64,000 bases of DNA, from assembly GCA_000149265.1 (NCBI GenBank), contig CH001992.1, forward strand, positions 25,143 through 89,142, read 5' to 3'. This DNA comes from Ciona savignyi. Taxonomy: Eukaryota; Chordata; Ascidiacea; Phlebobranchia; Cionidae. Below are positions 1 to 13,200 of the stretch, in pieces; within the stretch, counting starts at the first letter, position 1, and each line of letters begins with the position of its first letter. Under the pieces are notes generated by a model. That model searched no databases. It had not been told where the DNA came from and saw only the letters and a program-made list of their open reading frames with translations. The position numbers and the translations under genes are program-made.

Positions 1-294
1 AACATTAGCCACAACTGTCATTTTATGACTAATAAGTGGTGGATTTTAAACATTCAACCTTCTTCAAATACTCCGACATGATGATTTTCAGTTACTATTA
101 AAAAGATATTTTTTGCCGATTACAAATTGCTCCGAAGAAACAAATTATACCTTTATAATTTCTAATGAATTATCTATCATATATATATATATTCCAATTT
201 ATTTTCTCTAAAATTACCAAATCATATTTTTTTTTAAAATATATGATGAAGTACAATTAAATATATAAATGTGAAACTTGATGTTTTTCGATAG
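1..294. other. Intron of the MEAK7-like gene
   Basis: Very AT-rich sequence ending in a TTTTTCGATAG acceptor just before the exon at 295. I see no coding signal; the upstream exons must lie outside the window. Confidence 0.5.
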
Positions 295-2800
295 GTTCAC
301 CTTTTAAAGTTCTTTACGGAAAAGAGAGCTGGCCAAATAATGTCATTTCTTGAAATTCATTGCTCTTCACCAGATACTCAAGTGAATTGTGGCAATTTGT
401 TGTTAAATGAGATTGCTAAAATCACCAAGGGTGGCCAACCTCAAATTGCAGAATTTGTTTATCAGATATTGAGTCCATGTGAGGATGATTTGGCAATTGT
501 TGACTTAAAAAAGGTAAAAGAAACATTTCCATGATTCTATTTGGATAAGAAGGATGTTAGTGTGTCATTTTCATCCTGGCACATGGTAAAATGGCATTGA
601 AGGACGTATCCATGATTACTGTCTAAAAACTGGCACTTACGATCTGAAGCTATTACAGTGTGTTGTATATTATTGATAAAGTACTACTGTTTAAGTTCAC
701 TCCATTACTCCATTGGGTTTAGACAGTGTCGGCAAAGTGCATTGTCTAATATTATAACTAATGGACATGCAGCAATCAATTTTAATCCTAAACCTTTGCC
801 TGTAAGGCTATTCCCACTAAGCTATTTGGCAAGATAGGACAGGATACCTAATTTTTATTCTAGGGACACATATTTCACCCTGCAGATTGTTTTGATCAGA
901 CAACCGGTGTCTGCAGATGCCGATGCCCTTATCATTTGAGCTAACTGGTCGAATTAACCAGTAATTAGTATACTTATGAAAAGATTAACCATATTAAAAA
1001 AATACAAACAGCATCTTGTAAAGACTTAAAAAAATACAAAAAGCATCTCTCTTTAGTTTCTTCCACTTTCACTACATTTAGAACTTTACCATAATTTATC
1101 ATCTAAAACACTTTTCCTAGTTCTGTGAAGAAGCGCTAAGTTGTATTGACCACAATTCAATCAAACGCTTTGGAATTTCCAAAGAATCAAATGAGAGATT
1201 TTTTGCCAGACTGACAACCAACAGTGAACACTTGGACATTGATAAACTTAACAAAACCCTCCATGATTCACCTTTATTGGTTGAGCTGCTGTCTCATGCT
1301 TGTCAAAATGTGTTTTTCGGGAAAACAGATTTTGTAACCAAGGTAGTCTAACTAAAATATGAATCTTGCCTCTGCGTACAATGTTTAATTTTATTTCTCT
1401 CAGGAACTTTTTGGTTCGATTCCAGTTTTCTTGCCCGACCTTGAAATTCCAGGAAAGTTCAACGTTACACCTGAATCAAGTATTCTAGAAGCTTCTGATT
1501 TAATATTTCTCAACTCTAACATTCCACTTACTCTTCAACATAAATGGAGATTCCTGTACTCAACAAGTTTCCAAGGAGAAAGCTTTTCCAAGTTGTCCTC
1601 AGAAATCATAAACAAAGGACCGGTTGTGATAGTAGTAAGGGAGGCAGCAGGAAATGTTTTCGGTGGTTTTATATCATCATCTCTGAGTTTTAGCTCCCAG
1701 TTTCAAGGTATACCAATTTGCATTCTATTTTTTTTAATTTATAGATGAATCCACCGTGGCAACAGTTTTTTGTTCCAGGTTCAGAAACTTCTTTCCTTTT
1801 TACGATGAAACCCAAGTTAGAAGTTTTTAACACAACTGGCTACAATGACCACTACGCTTACCTCAACATTGGGCAAGAAACCATGCCCAGCGGAATTGTA
1901 ATATATATTTGTATATAAATGGGTGGATAGTGTGATTAATTCCATATACTTAGTTTTAAAATTAAATATTCTTTGATTGGATTGACTTGAGTGTGGATTT
2001 GTTATGTAGTCAGTTGTGTTTTCATAAGTCACATCAATTTTTGTTAATTTACTCAAATCCTTGCCATTGAATATTTAGGGTTTGGGAGGTCAACACGAAT
2101 ATTATGGATTGTGGTTGAGCTCTGATTTCGGGAAAGGCCACAGTAAAGCTAAACCGAAATGTACAACCTACGAAAGCCCCCAGTTATCTTGCGAGGACAC
2201 ATTTTCAATTGATGCTCTGGAGGTGTGGGGTGTTGGGGATGAGCCCATCCAAGATGAGGATGAAGAGGAGGTAATGCGGATTGGAACAAAATATTTACTC
2301 GCACTTTCAAATCTGTTTAATTGGGTTTTATGGTGCCGTATATGTTCTAAATATTTTTTCATTTATTTTGTTTTTCGATAGCTGCTTTTTCTCACTTGCC
2401 CTTTGATATATTTTAAGTACGTTTCTTTAATTATTGTTTTTAATAGAATGTAAAAAATAAACTAAATAATTGTGCAGCTTCTTTAAATATTGCAAGGATT
2501 CAACATGGATGGGTTTAAAATCGTCTGGCTTTCTGAATCTTTGCAAATTCCTTAATATAAAGCCTGTGACGTGCCTTGCCCAAGCACACCTTCTTAAAGT
2601 CCCCCAAAAAGCTTTGTATTACATTACAGAGTGGAACAAGTGTAATTGACAAGAATCCCGATGCTGTTGCTATTCTGAGAATAGCAGGCAAAGAAAGAGT
2701 GAGTGAAGGATTCCGTGACAGTGAAGCAGCTTCAAGTTCAATGCCAGATACCATTGAACTACACACTTCCCATGATCCTATGGATTACCCTGGACCATAA
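295..2800 (+). CDS. MEAK7: MEAK7 (TLD domain-containing) ortholog, 3' part
   Basis: Six phase-matched exons: 295-513, 1121-1342, 1404-1707, 1779-1897, 2079-2270, 2630-2800 (TAA), giving about 408 C-terminal residues; vertebrate MEAK7 is about 456, so one or more 5' exons lie left of the window. The TLD domain is clear: VFGGFISSS, then NTTGYNDHYAYLNIGQE, then GLGGQHEYYGLW, DFGKGHSKAKPKCTTY and a LEVWGVGDEP segment, in the family order. The last exon carries the MEAK7-type tail (NPDAVAILRIAGKERVSEGF). In vertebrates MEAK7 is a lysosome-associated mTOR regulator; that role is inferred here from orthology. The exon at 1779 uses the AG at 1777-1778; an earlier AG near 1743 would run into a stop, so it was not chosen. 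The gene converges on GMPS, with under 300 bp between the stop codons. The first listed exon is the least certain. Confidence 0.88.
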
Positions 2801-3088
2801 ATGTACAGGCTGTGTCCTAATCTTTTGTGCAATATTTATACATCTCCAAATTCAAATGATTGCAATAGATTTTTCATCTTTTCAAGAGTGTGTCATTGCG
2901 TGGTGTGCACTTATGCGAGTAAGTCTTCTTTGTAGTCAACAATAATACAAGAAAATCACATAACGTCACTGTAATAGTTGAAAAATAATAACCAAGCAGC
3001 AAAAAGTAATAGAAGCATTTAAAATCAATTCCATTTAATGCACGGTTATAACTCATTTGCTGTTTTATCGTTTACAAATATATCTTTG

Positions 3089-6000
3089 CTATTCCCACTC
3101 GGTGGTTCCAGGTGGTTTTGATGTGAGATCATACAGGACCCGGGATATGCCAGGAACCGATTTGATGTTTTTAGCCATCTCTAGCACCACTTCCTCTGGA
3201 ATGTGCTTTCCAGGTTGAGCAGCAAGTCCAGTCATGAAGTCGTTGGTAATAAAAGGTCGAAGGACAACCGAGCGCTGACAAGAAGGTCCTCGGCATAGAG
3301 TGTCTCGATCAAAATGTAAAGGAATAAGAACAACTGGCATCTAAAAAATTAAAGTATACATATTACAATATTGGAGCTTTAGGAATTACATTTCTGCCTA
3401 AAGTATCGAAATTAGTCGATAGCTAGTACAGTGTGTTCTTGGGCAGGGCAGTAAGAAGACATCGTTTGAACCCAGTTTGAAGTTAAAACTGAAGGGACGT
3501 CTCAATCATACACAATGCAATAGCTCTATTAATCCAACATGACCTAACTGTTACCTGTTAAATATGCTCTCCTATTTGACTCACCTTCAATATAGGCAAA
3601 ATCTTTTATATTTTTCTAAAAGTCAAAACATGCAATAGCTTTAAATATGCAGACAGAGTTACATTAAGCAAAAATTTTACTCACAATTGGAGTACAACTA
3701 ACCATCAGCCCTTATTCCCTATCAAAATAGTTTATGCATAAGGCACAGTGATCAATTGGTAAAAATGGCATAAGAATATTGACTAGTTTGTGTCAAAAAC
3801 AAATTGTTATTACCTGACTTATTTTGTTCACTACATTGTGTTGCGCCAGGACTGAGTGAGCAATATTGTCACACTGACGTAATGTAGAGAGAACGTTGAA
3901 CGACAATATTGTGGGTGTCACATCCTAAAACGGCAATGATAAAGCAAGTATATATAGTTATATACCAAACAATCCATTAAAATAAACAGGGTAACTGAAT
4001 TAGAAGTAATAAGTTAAAATAAAACTGATAAACAAAATCACAACAAAGATTAGTTTAAACTTACTTGAATTTGGTCATTAACTGCTTCACCAAATATGTA
4101 GGTTATTCGATTAACATTATGACAAATACGAGGTATTGTTTTTGCCATAAAAAACAGGGTTTCCCAGTCTGGTTTTGCCTCAGCAGAAGACAAACCAACA
4201 ACATAACTGTATGTACGGCAGTCTCCCTGAAATGTTGGCCAATTTATACATTGCTTTGTGGAGAAAAGTTGTTTTGTTTTACAGCTAATAGTTTGATTTA
4301 ATGCATATATCATATGTATTAAATAATAGGTCTAAAGTTGTGCATCGTTACACCTAAGCTAAATGCAGAAAGGTGGTACTTTATTATTACCTGCACTCCG
4401 ACACTTTTAATAGGCAACAATACTGCTTTCATTTGAAAGCGGTCTGTGTATTTACGCAGCATTTCACGTTCTTCTTCAGATGTGATAACTGCATGGATTT
4501 TCTGTAACAATACCGTAAAGCTGCTATTACAAATGTTTTTTAAGAAAAAAAACATAATATAGGATAAGTTATGTTTTATCACTGTGAATGGCAAAATACA
4601 ATTGGGGTTAGCACACCGGTGACCAGATTTACTTTTGCTCACCATGCTATTGTTGTACCGATATATAATTAAGTTTTTCAGTTTTATTACAATCAAATAA
4701 CCCACTGGGCTGATGCAATGTCCGCTAAAGCTAACAAGCGGAGCAAAAATGAATAAGCAACACATAATGTAAAGATAAACCTTTAAAACAGTTTTTAACC
4801 ACCGGTGGAATTTTATTTTAGTGGGTTTTTCTTTTTTTACTTTAATCTTATAAAGCCAGCTTCCCTCTCAGTTTTAGGCCAAGCTTGCACACCTTTATTT
4901 AAGGTTTTTATGTTATTACTATTGACTTAAAAAGGTTCTCTGCTGCAATTTAATTTGCTTAATGTAAGGTTTAACTGCCTATCACTATTTCTCCCATTAT
5001 GTGATATGTATTTATCACTATTTCTCCCATTATGTGATATGTATATTTATTTACTGACATGTTTTTAACTACCGTAGTTTCCTGCCTACTCTTTTTTTTA
5101 AATAAGTATTCTTTAATGTAAAGAACTAAGAAAGCAGTTCAAAAATAACCCAAACCTGTAGTAATGCATGGGGCTTGTTGATTGAATGGCAGTAACCTGA
5201 GAGCAGTCTCAGTAATGTTTGCGTTTGGGAAAATTCCGGACATAAAAATGCTTCTTCTGCACAGATGACTCTGATTGCCAACCCTGGTCCAGGAAAAGGG
5301 TGTCTGTAACAAAAAAAAAAACATTAGGAAGTTTATATTTTTGGTTGGACAAGCATTCTACCTCATAAGGGTATTTTCAGGAAGACCAAGTTGTCGTCCA
5401 AGAATGCGGACTTCATCTTTGTGGAAGTCCTGTAGAGGCTCAAGCACTCTTCCTCTTGCTCTTAACGCGCGGACAAGTTCAGTATCGTTGTGATGCGTCT
5501 TTATTGCATCAGCATTTGAACTTACAAGTTTGGATGCTGATTCAATTAGATCAGGTCTTAGAGTCCCTGGGATATTGATTTCTGGTAATGACATGTCTCT
5601 AAAGATTTTTTTATCAAATTCTTTAGGACTTTTTCACAGAGCTAATAAGACACTCCAATATGGGTAATTTGGTTTAATTTGCTGTTTGGCATCTTCCTCA
5701 CAAGTAGTATATGTTATCAAAGAATTTTATGAAATTATCATTAACTGTATGATTTCCCCATGCCTCCTACCTTGAGCAAGAAAGCAGTCATCAATGGTAA
5801 GACCTATTGCATGAGCTTCATAATCAACAATTTTCATAAATGTATCTCCGATTATCTTTCGTTTCTCTTCGGGGAACAAGGTTTGAGAAAGAACTCGAGA
5901 TATCACCTGAGCAAATTATTTTAAGGTGGAAATTGGAAAAATGTATAAAAAAATCATGTAAATATGTAGAGTAAAACTGGCAAAACAAATTATACTAAGC

Positions 6001-7694
6001 ATAGTTTACAAATATACTACCTTTCGTTAATCAATCCTGCCCCATGTTAAAAATAACAGATCATTACACAAATTTCCAATAGTTTTAAAGGGTTGATTTC
6101 AATTAATCTAAATTTACCTTTCGTTCTTTTCCTTTGGCATGTTTGACATGCAATGTTGTCGTACTGTTGTAAAAGTTATTGGCTGCGCAAACAAGTTTCA
6201 CATCAACACCAACTAGCTTTAAAGCCTTGAGGACTTCTTGAGATTCATTCTTTCGCATAAATCCATTATCAACATGAATTGCCACCACCTATTAAACTCA
6301 TGGTTTAGTTATTCTTTTTTGGAAGACAAATGGGAGACGACACACATATTATCTGTGTGTTCGGGGCAATTTTAGTTGTACAACATGTGTGATCGTAAGA
6401 TTACCTTGTACCTACTTATAAAGAAACAACAGTATAATTTATTTTTTAAGTTTTTTTAAATGCTCTATTGGAATTCACTAAATCATTACAACATCATTAA
6501 ATTTACAAAGAATATTTTACATTAAATTTACAGAGAAGATAAGGGGGTCAGGGTGAAAATCGAGCAGGCACCTGGATTGTCTCAACCTAAAAAATAAACT
6601 CTTAACTTAATGTGAATATAAATACCCGATTAATGTTTGCATGTCCCCAAATACTGAACTAACCTGTGATGGGTCAAGTGCTTTATAGCAGAGAGTGGCA
6701 AGCACGGTAGAGTCCACACCACCACTTACAAGAACCAGAACCTTTGATTTACCAACCATAGTTTTTATTTTGTGAATACAAGCTGCCTCTCTGTTCGTCA
6801 CAGTGTAATTACCTTTCAAACCTTTAAACAAAGATTTGACTTAGAGATTAATGACAACAATAGGCAAATATACTTTTATTGAAACAAAAGCAACTTGTTA
6901 TAAAAAGTCTAGGACTGAGGTCTAATATACCGGTACTAATGTTCAATCCAATATGTTAAAAGTAAGTTTAAAAATTAAAATTTATATACAATTTAAACAA
7001 TGTTGTGATACTACTATACAACTAATATATATATTATTTAAAATGACCGTTCTACCTGAGATATTGTAAAGAAAAGTTTTTAAGATTTGTTTTCCGTTGA
7101 TTGTGAGATCAACTTCAGGGTGAAACTGTACTCCGTAGATTTTCTTATCATTGCTTGCAATGGCAGTTACCAAACCATCTAAAACACGAAAAGCAGAATT
7201 AGATTAGATTTTCTGAATTCTAAATCTGCTTATTTACCTGTGGAACTTGATTTTCCAACAATGGAGAAATCTTTTGCGACCTGATGCACTGAATCGCCAT
7301 GTGTGAGTAGAACACTCTGACGAGATTGATTAAGATCTTTAAAAATTGGACAACTTCTATCTAGTTCGGTTTCAAACATGCCGTCTTCTCGGAAAACTTT
7401 AGTTTCCACAGTCCCACCAAATGTTTGGTTGATCAACTGCATTCCATAGCAAATACCGAGTATAGGGATTCCAAGATTAAAAATTTCTGGGTCGAAATCA
7501 GGAGCTTCTCCATTGTGAACGGAGGATGGGCCCCCTGAAATAATGATGCAGTGGCATCCAATCTCCTTTACTACCGACGCGCATGTCTGAAGCGGCAAAA
7601 TCTGTGTGAAGACATTCAGCTCTCGAACTCTTCGGTCAATTATTTTTCCATATTGCGAACCAGCATCAAGAATCACAACCACTTCAGTTGACAT
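3089..7694 (-). CDS. GMPS: GMP synthetase (glutamine-hydrolysing), complete, 11 exons
   Basis: Makes GMP from XMP, ATP and glutamine in the last step of de novo guanine nucleotide synthesis, in the cytosol and nucleus. Exons from 5' to 3': 7694-7238, 7178-7056, 6821-6664, 6288-6118, 5906-5771, 5566-5362, 5303-5156, 4501-4391, 4226-4065, 3924-3814, 3340-3089. All phases match and sum to 677 residues, against 693 in human. The N-terminal class I amidotransferase domain has the nucleophile in GICYGMQ (Cys82) with His172 and Glu174 in VQFHPEVD. The ATP-pyrophosphatase loop SGGVDST starts at residue 226. Further landmarks are VDNGFMRK, TLRPDLIESAS, KTHHNDTEL, DFHKDEVRILG and HPFPGPGLAIRV. The C-terminal dimerisation domain ends in SKPPGTTEWE, as in other eukaryotic GMPS. 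The start at 7694 gives MSTEVVVILDAGSQYGK, the expected N-terminus. No catalytic residue is missing. Confidence 0.97.
4980..5045 (+). repeat. 33-bp direct duplication in a GMPS intron
   Basis: Two adjacent, nearly perfect copies of a 33-bp unit containing CTATTTCTCCCATTATGTG, beginning at 4980 and 5013. It lies in the intron between the exons at 5156-5303 and 4391-4501, and affects no splice site. Confidence 0.9.
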
Positions 7695-8358
7695 GTTAAA
7701 GTCGAATAAAACTACCTATTCATCAACAACTATTACAGATATCTAAGAAATATGTGGATATAATTTAAATATAAATTGGACAACTGGCAATACGCACAAG
7801 AAGCATATTAAGGAGTGCTAGGACTACAAATTGTACCAATATTATTAAAATTAGGGTAGGAAACATATATCTCATCTTCAATATCCTAAAAAACACTCAC
7901 CAATTATTGAATAAAAATAGGTATAAACATTATTGAACCATGCATACAAATACAATGAACATGATAGTACATTACCCATTATACAAACAAAAATCTTCCC
8001 ATGCGGTCTAACTTAGATCAAAGGTCGTCTGACTAAGTCTATGATAATCCAGAGCTAAAAGAATGCTCATAATGCTAGATCCAGCATCGAAAATTGTCAT
8101 GAAGGTACACTATGTATGTTCAAGTGAATAGTGGTGTACAAGTTGTGTACACTTATCTAATTATATGCTAAACAAAAAGTTAATGTTAATGCCATGTTGT
8201 TTAAAAATGATGATACTGGTAGCCTGAATTTAGTCGCTTGACAAAATTAAAATCAAGAAAATTAGAAACAAAGCATAAATATAATTAGCAGCATTAGAAG
8301 TTTCAGACAAGTAAACTTTATCTAAACAAGGCTAATAGGTCAAATACATGAAAAAAAA
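7695..8358. other. Spacer between VPS25 and GMPS
   Basis: AT-rich non-coding DNA holding the 3' UTR of VPS25 and the 5' region of GMPS, both on the minus strand. At 664 bp it is too long for the close-packed operons described in Ciona. No other gene is visible. Confidence 0.6.
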
Positions 8359-8889
8359 TTAAGAAAAGAATTTGACACCGTCTTCACCAATAAGTTCCGC
8401 CTTGCCAGTTGTTTGTAAGATTTTAAGCGCATCGACAAGAATTTGTGCATCTAAATTGTGAAACTCTTGGTTTGTTGAGTTTGGTCCATTGGTAATCTCA
8501 TGCAATGTGCAAACAGTATTATTAAGTCCGATTTCATTAACCCATTTGAAAATAATATCCGCCCATTGTGCAGTTGTCTTCCAAAATACACGGCAGCTTG
8601 TTTTTTCTTTATCCTCCCATTCTACATTTCCCTTTTTATTCAGAATGTCCAATATTTCCAAAACTGCTTGTTTTGACATCCGGCGATCTATGGCTTTGTT
8701 ATGAAACAGAGGAGAAGCAAGTGCATCTGCAATTCTCAAGCGAAAAAGATTAAAGTGATTGTGATAATCAAGAATAAGCGAACACCATGCTTCCGTTTGC
8801 TTGAACTTTGTATCAGCGTTCTTTTGCATGGTGAAAAATGGAGGAAAATCGTACTGCCATGGCCAGTTAAATCCACTGGTAGTCGTCAT
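8359..8889 (-). CDS. VPS25: VPS25, ESCRT-II subunit, intronless
   Basis: A 176-residue protein, the same length as human VPS25 (EAP20). ESCRT-II contains two VPS25 copies with VPS22 and VPS36 and recruits VPS20 during sorting of ubiquitinated cargo into multivesicular bodies. The diagnostic N-terminus is present: FNWPWQY (residues 7-13) followed by PPFF (16-19), the aromatic/proline segment that docks VPS25 on VPS22/VPS36. Two winged-helix domains follow; recognisable segments are EAWCSLILDY, ASPLFHNKAIDR, LDILNKKGNVEWEDKEK and TLHEITNG, ending in GEDGVKFFS. The ATG at 8889 was chosen because it gives the family N-terminus; the open frame extends further upstream without homology. The frame is continuous, so the gene is intronless or has introns only in its UTRs. 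Confidence 0.96.
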   Translation of the reverse strand: MTTTSGFNWPWQYDFPPFFTMQKNADTKFKQTEAWCSLILDYHNHFNLFRLRIADALASPLFHNKAIDRRMSKQAVLEILDILNKKGNVEWEDKEKTSCRVFWKTTAQWADIIFKWVNEIGLNNTVCTLHEITNGPNSTNQEFHNLDAQILVDALKILQTTGKAELIGEDGVKFFS

Positions 8890-10248
8890 ATTCAAAAATT
8901 TATATTTCTCTGCCAAATCTGTAATGGTTAATACTAAAATCAAAGAATGACAAAAATACAAGTATCCCTGAAATATTGATATACCAAGTTGTACTCAGAT
9001 CAAAATGTTAGTTATCGTTATAATGTAGACCCTAACAAGTTTAAGGGGAAGAGGTGTGATCTTATTCCTTAAAACTAAAATTTACAGACGGCAGTCAAAT
9101 TTAAAAGGATTGTCAGTGTTAAGGCCCCGCTGGTGGCCCTTTATTTTCCTTTTTTAATAATAACGGTTAATAAACAAGTATTTCTTTTTTTAATAGGCAT
9201 TTTCAGTGATAATACTAACTGTGCCATTCTATTACTGCACCACACAAAATAAAAATACAAAATGTTGATATAGAGATCGCATCAATCGCTATTCATGCAT
9301 ATCAAAAAAATATACGGTCGAAATGACATTGCTGTTAGTTAGGAAAAGATATTACATTCATGTTTATCCAAGTATGTGAGAACACACACGGGAAAATATA
9401 GTAAAGTTTTAAACTGTATATAGTTTAATTTTATAAAAAGCTAGTACAATCTTACCAGTATAACGCCAGTCGGTAAAAATTACATATTATTTCTCAACTT
9501 ATTTTGAGTAAAGAAATTGATAATCCACAATCATTGGTTGACATGTAGATGATGGTAGTTGTTCAGTCGTTTTAACCAATTTGTAATAAATTTGCTAAAT
9601 ATGTATAAGTTGTTGTCGGGTATTACTATAAATTCGTAACAAATTGAATGATTCCGTAACCTAACTTTAATGTTATGGAAATACCAGAATTCCACATTTT
9701 CCTTTGTTACGTCACATACGAACTGGGACAAAAAAGCGATCGGAAAATCGGATTTTTTATTATGTTATTGTAGGTTACTGTGGGGGGCAATGACAAGGTT
9801 ATGGGAGGGGAAATATACAAGCTGTTGGATAATTTAGATTGCGACCATTAGTCAACTTAAATTGAATCCTATACCCCGCGCAGAAAGTCCTGTATGGTCA
9901 AAATTATTTTATTTATTTAATAAAATATGCCCTATATCCACTAACAAACTGATCGATAGAAAGGCAACTACCACGTATATATGCATCATAGGTAGGGTTA
10001 ATATATGTGCATTTGGGTCACTTTTAAAGTCTGTTTTCATTCTTTCAGAGTTTACCAACCCACTAAGCTCTTCGACTGGTCGATAAGTTATACACACGAA
10101 GTCGGTTAACATTTATATAGCCTAACAATTTTATCAGCTTCGATTATTGTTTTGGAGTAACCACATAACTTTCTTAGATAACACATTTTCCCTGTAATTC
10201 AATAAGTTTCGACGATCCAACAACAAAATTTTGCACGAAATTCAGCTT
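8890..10248. other. Spacer between kinase-kelch gene and VPS25
   Basis: AT-rich sequence with no convincing exon on either strand. It should contain the kinase-kelch 3' UTR (just left of 10249) and the VPS25 promoter (right of 8889). Confidence 0.5.
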
Positions 10249-13200
10249 TTAATTTATAGTAACAACACTTTGAACGAAGCCGTGGTTCATACTTGAAACT
10301 GTGCTCCATTCATTTCTCTCCGGCTCGAACATTTCAATATATTGGTATGACGTTAATTGATCCCAGCTGTAACAGAAAGATAATTTAATTAGTCTTATCT
10401 CCGCGGTCGTTTTACATATAACTTGCTTTTTACCCGCCAACTAAATACACTCGTCCATTTAAAGAGCAGGCGAAACCTTGGGATCGGTTGGTTTCCAACA
10501 TTTTACCTTTGGACCATTGATTTTGTCTGACTTGATAACAGTCAAGGTGGTACCTGACCACTTGTTTTCTGGTGGTTTTGTCTTTAAAATAAGATAAACG
10601 TATTTTTTTTTCAGTTCTGTATGAACATTAATTCGTGCTTACCTTGAACTGTTTCCGTTTCTCTTCCTGAAAAAAAGAATATCGTAACTACAAAAGATAC
10701 GAACAATATTTTTCAAAACAATGAATTGATAGTACATTATTTAAATAAAAATGCATTTATTAGCGATATATAAAGTAAAAAGGAGCTTAAATGTCTAGGT
10801 TTTCATTTTTCACGGATATATTAAAATATAATAATACCGATATCGTAGATAACGTCCCCGCAATTAACAGTGGCAAATCCATTTTTATGTGGAGTTCTTG
10901 TGACGTCAGTAACACTAAAGTCGACTGGATTGTATCTTTCGACCACTGAGTTACCGCCGCCGATTAGATAAATGTAATCTGTGAGTAAAAATTGTGGTTA
11001 AGCGACAAAACAAAATGATATGGACCAAACTAAAGGAAGAAGAAAAAATAAACGAAAAGAATAATTGTAATATCTAGATGCGTCATCGGCGGGTTGATAT
11101 GTGTGTTTAGGTCGTCATTTTTTAAATCAGTTTCTCTTCTTTCATCGTTTAGTTTCCCTTATTCCATCTTTTAGAGGTATCATGATATCAAGGCGAAATT
11201 GACTTCAACGTGTGCACACCAAAGGCGAACTTGTCATTGTTACATAACGCTGACTAAAGTTTATCATAATTAAAAAAAACAGTATTGTACCATAAAGAAA
11301 ATTACCCCCAACTGTGACTGCGCGGTGGCCGAATCTTTTGCGTCTTAGATTGCCACACTCACACCAGATATTGGATTCAGGGTCATAACATTCAATAGTT
11401 TGGACCACACTCGATCCGTTTGCTATTCCCCCAAACACGAATATTCTTTCTGAAATCCGTAGATTAAATTATTAAGTTTTGCAATTAATATTTAAAGCAA
11501 CTGCGGATTAAATAGGGTTAACAGATACCTTGAAATACTGTTGCTGCTGCGTGTGACCTCGGTCTTAACATAGGGGGTTTTCCCTGCCACGCCGGTTCGT
11601 CGGCATTGAGGTCCAAACTGACAACTCCGCTCTTCGTGATGACGTAAATGCAGTTGTTAAGCGTTGTGGCTGTTGAATTTTCCCACTCAAATTCCAATTT
11701 CTGTCATTATTTTGATCAAAATTGGATATGCTGGTAAATTTTATCGGCTAAAATACACCTTATATTATATGTTTATTTTTTTAACGTTTGCACATACGTA
11801 GTTAAACGTATATAATACCGAAGCGGTAAACTTCGTAAGATCTACCGCATAAGTTAACGCAGTACATATGTTTTATTACCGGTAGCTTGGAGAACTTGCG
11901 TGTTAGCACCCGGTACTTTATGACTTGACAGCAGCCTGGCTCAGTATTGACAAACATAATGATGGAGGATTCTATAAGAAAGAAACAAAAAACAGCAAGT
12001 TTCGCTTTTGTTCAATTGAAAGTTCATACCAACACATGAGATGGGAGTGGAAACAGAAAATTTCCGCTCGTTCGCTTTCTCAAATGGAAAGGAAAAAGAA
12101 CTCAGTGGCGAAGAAAATGTCTTAGAGCTTGGAATTGATATATGTTCCGATAACACCATAACTACATCGCCAATTTCTTTTAGTAGCAAACCGAGATTTA
12201 ACCGTCCATATTCTTCATCGATATCCTCTCGGACTGAAAATAAAAAATATGTATAATTTCTCCATAGTTAAATGTATGGTTGTTAAGTCTTGCATATTTT
12301 TATTTAAAATATGAAGGGTGTAAAAAACGTTTTATTTACGATTGACTAGTCGTACAAAATGTTTAATTACGATTAAATAGTCATAAATAAAAAAGGGTAT
12401 ATTTTACTCCTGGTTTTAGTTTTACTTTTATGGTTCAATTTTGTAACCCTTGTTTATATTATTTCATATTCAAATATGTTTATTAACCTGTTCCTATATG
12501 TGGCCTTTGGGATGGTTCCTGACTCCAACTCTTGTGCATTGTCTCATTCAATAGAATAAAAATGTTTAGGTCGTCGAACTTCCCCGTTAACTCAAGTCGA
12601 ACCTCGTCCAGTCGCCTCTTATCGGGACGTTGATTTCGTGTTATTATGGTTGAGATTATAAGCGAAAGGTTGACACCGGTGCCGTGGTAGACCCGGGTGC
12701 GAGATAATATCTCGTAGATAATCATCGCCAGACTGAAACGTGAAGTTTAATTAAAAGCATCTTCTCCCAAGAAATCTAGGTGACAGGCGCGCTAAGTCTA
12801 CTGATTTCTTAACAGATTTGAGCTATTTTGTTTATTGAATATATCTGGGACACCTTTGTTGAAAAATGGAAATTAAGCAACTGAACATAACAATCAACCA
12901 TTGTGTTATTATTTTTTACTGTTCTAAAGTTGGAATCCATCAACGGGTCGTCCCTAAAACCGTTTTTTTATAATATTAGGTATCAATATAATATTATGTA
13001 CAACATTTTATAATATTATGTCCATTATGGTATATGTATCAATCGCGTCATTCGGCCACACGACTGTTCAACCTTTTATATCCGTACCTATAAACGTCCA
13101 TGGCTGTGGTCCGAGGGATTGTTATATCCGCTAAGAATTCCGGTGCAGAATAAAGGGCTGTGTGTTGATTGTTCGAGTTTCCCTGGACTGTGCTAGCGGC

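Noticed and set aside
1743..1835. Alternative acceptor in the MEAK7-like gene at about 1743
   Set aside because: It runs into a TAA before the conserved NTTGYNDHYAYLN segment, whereas the acceptor at 1778 restores the TLD domain.
11941..12029. C-terminal extension of the kinase ending at a TGA at 11941, with a separate kelch gene downstream
   Set aside because: The sequence between 12029 and 11972 is a textbook short intron with good sites, and splicing it links kinase and kelch in phase; a separate kelch gene would have no start codon or promoter space. Kept only as a possible retained-intron form.
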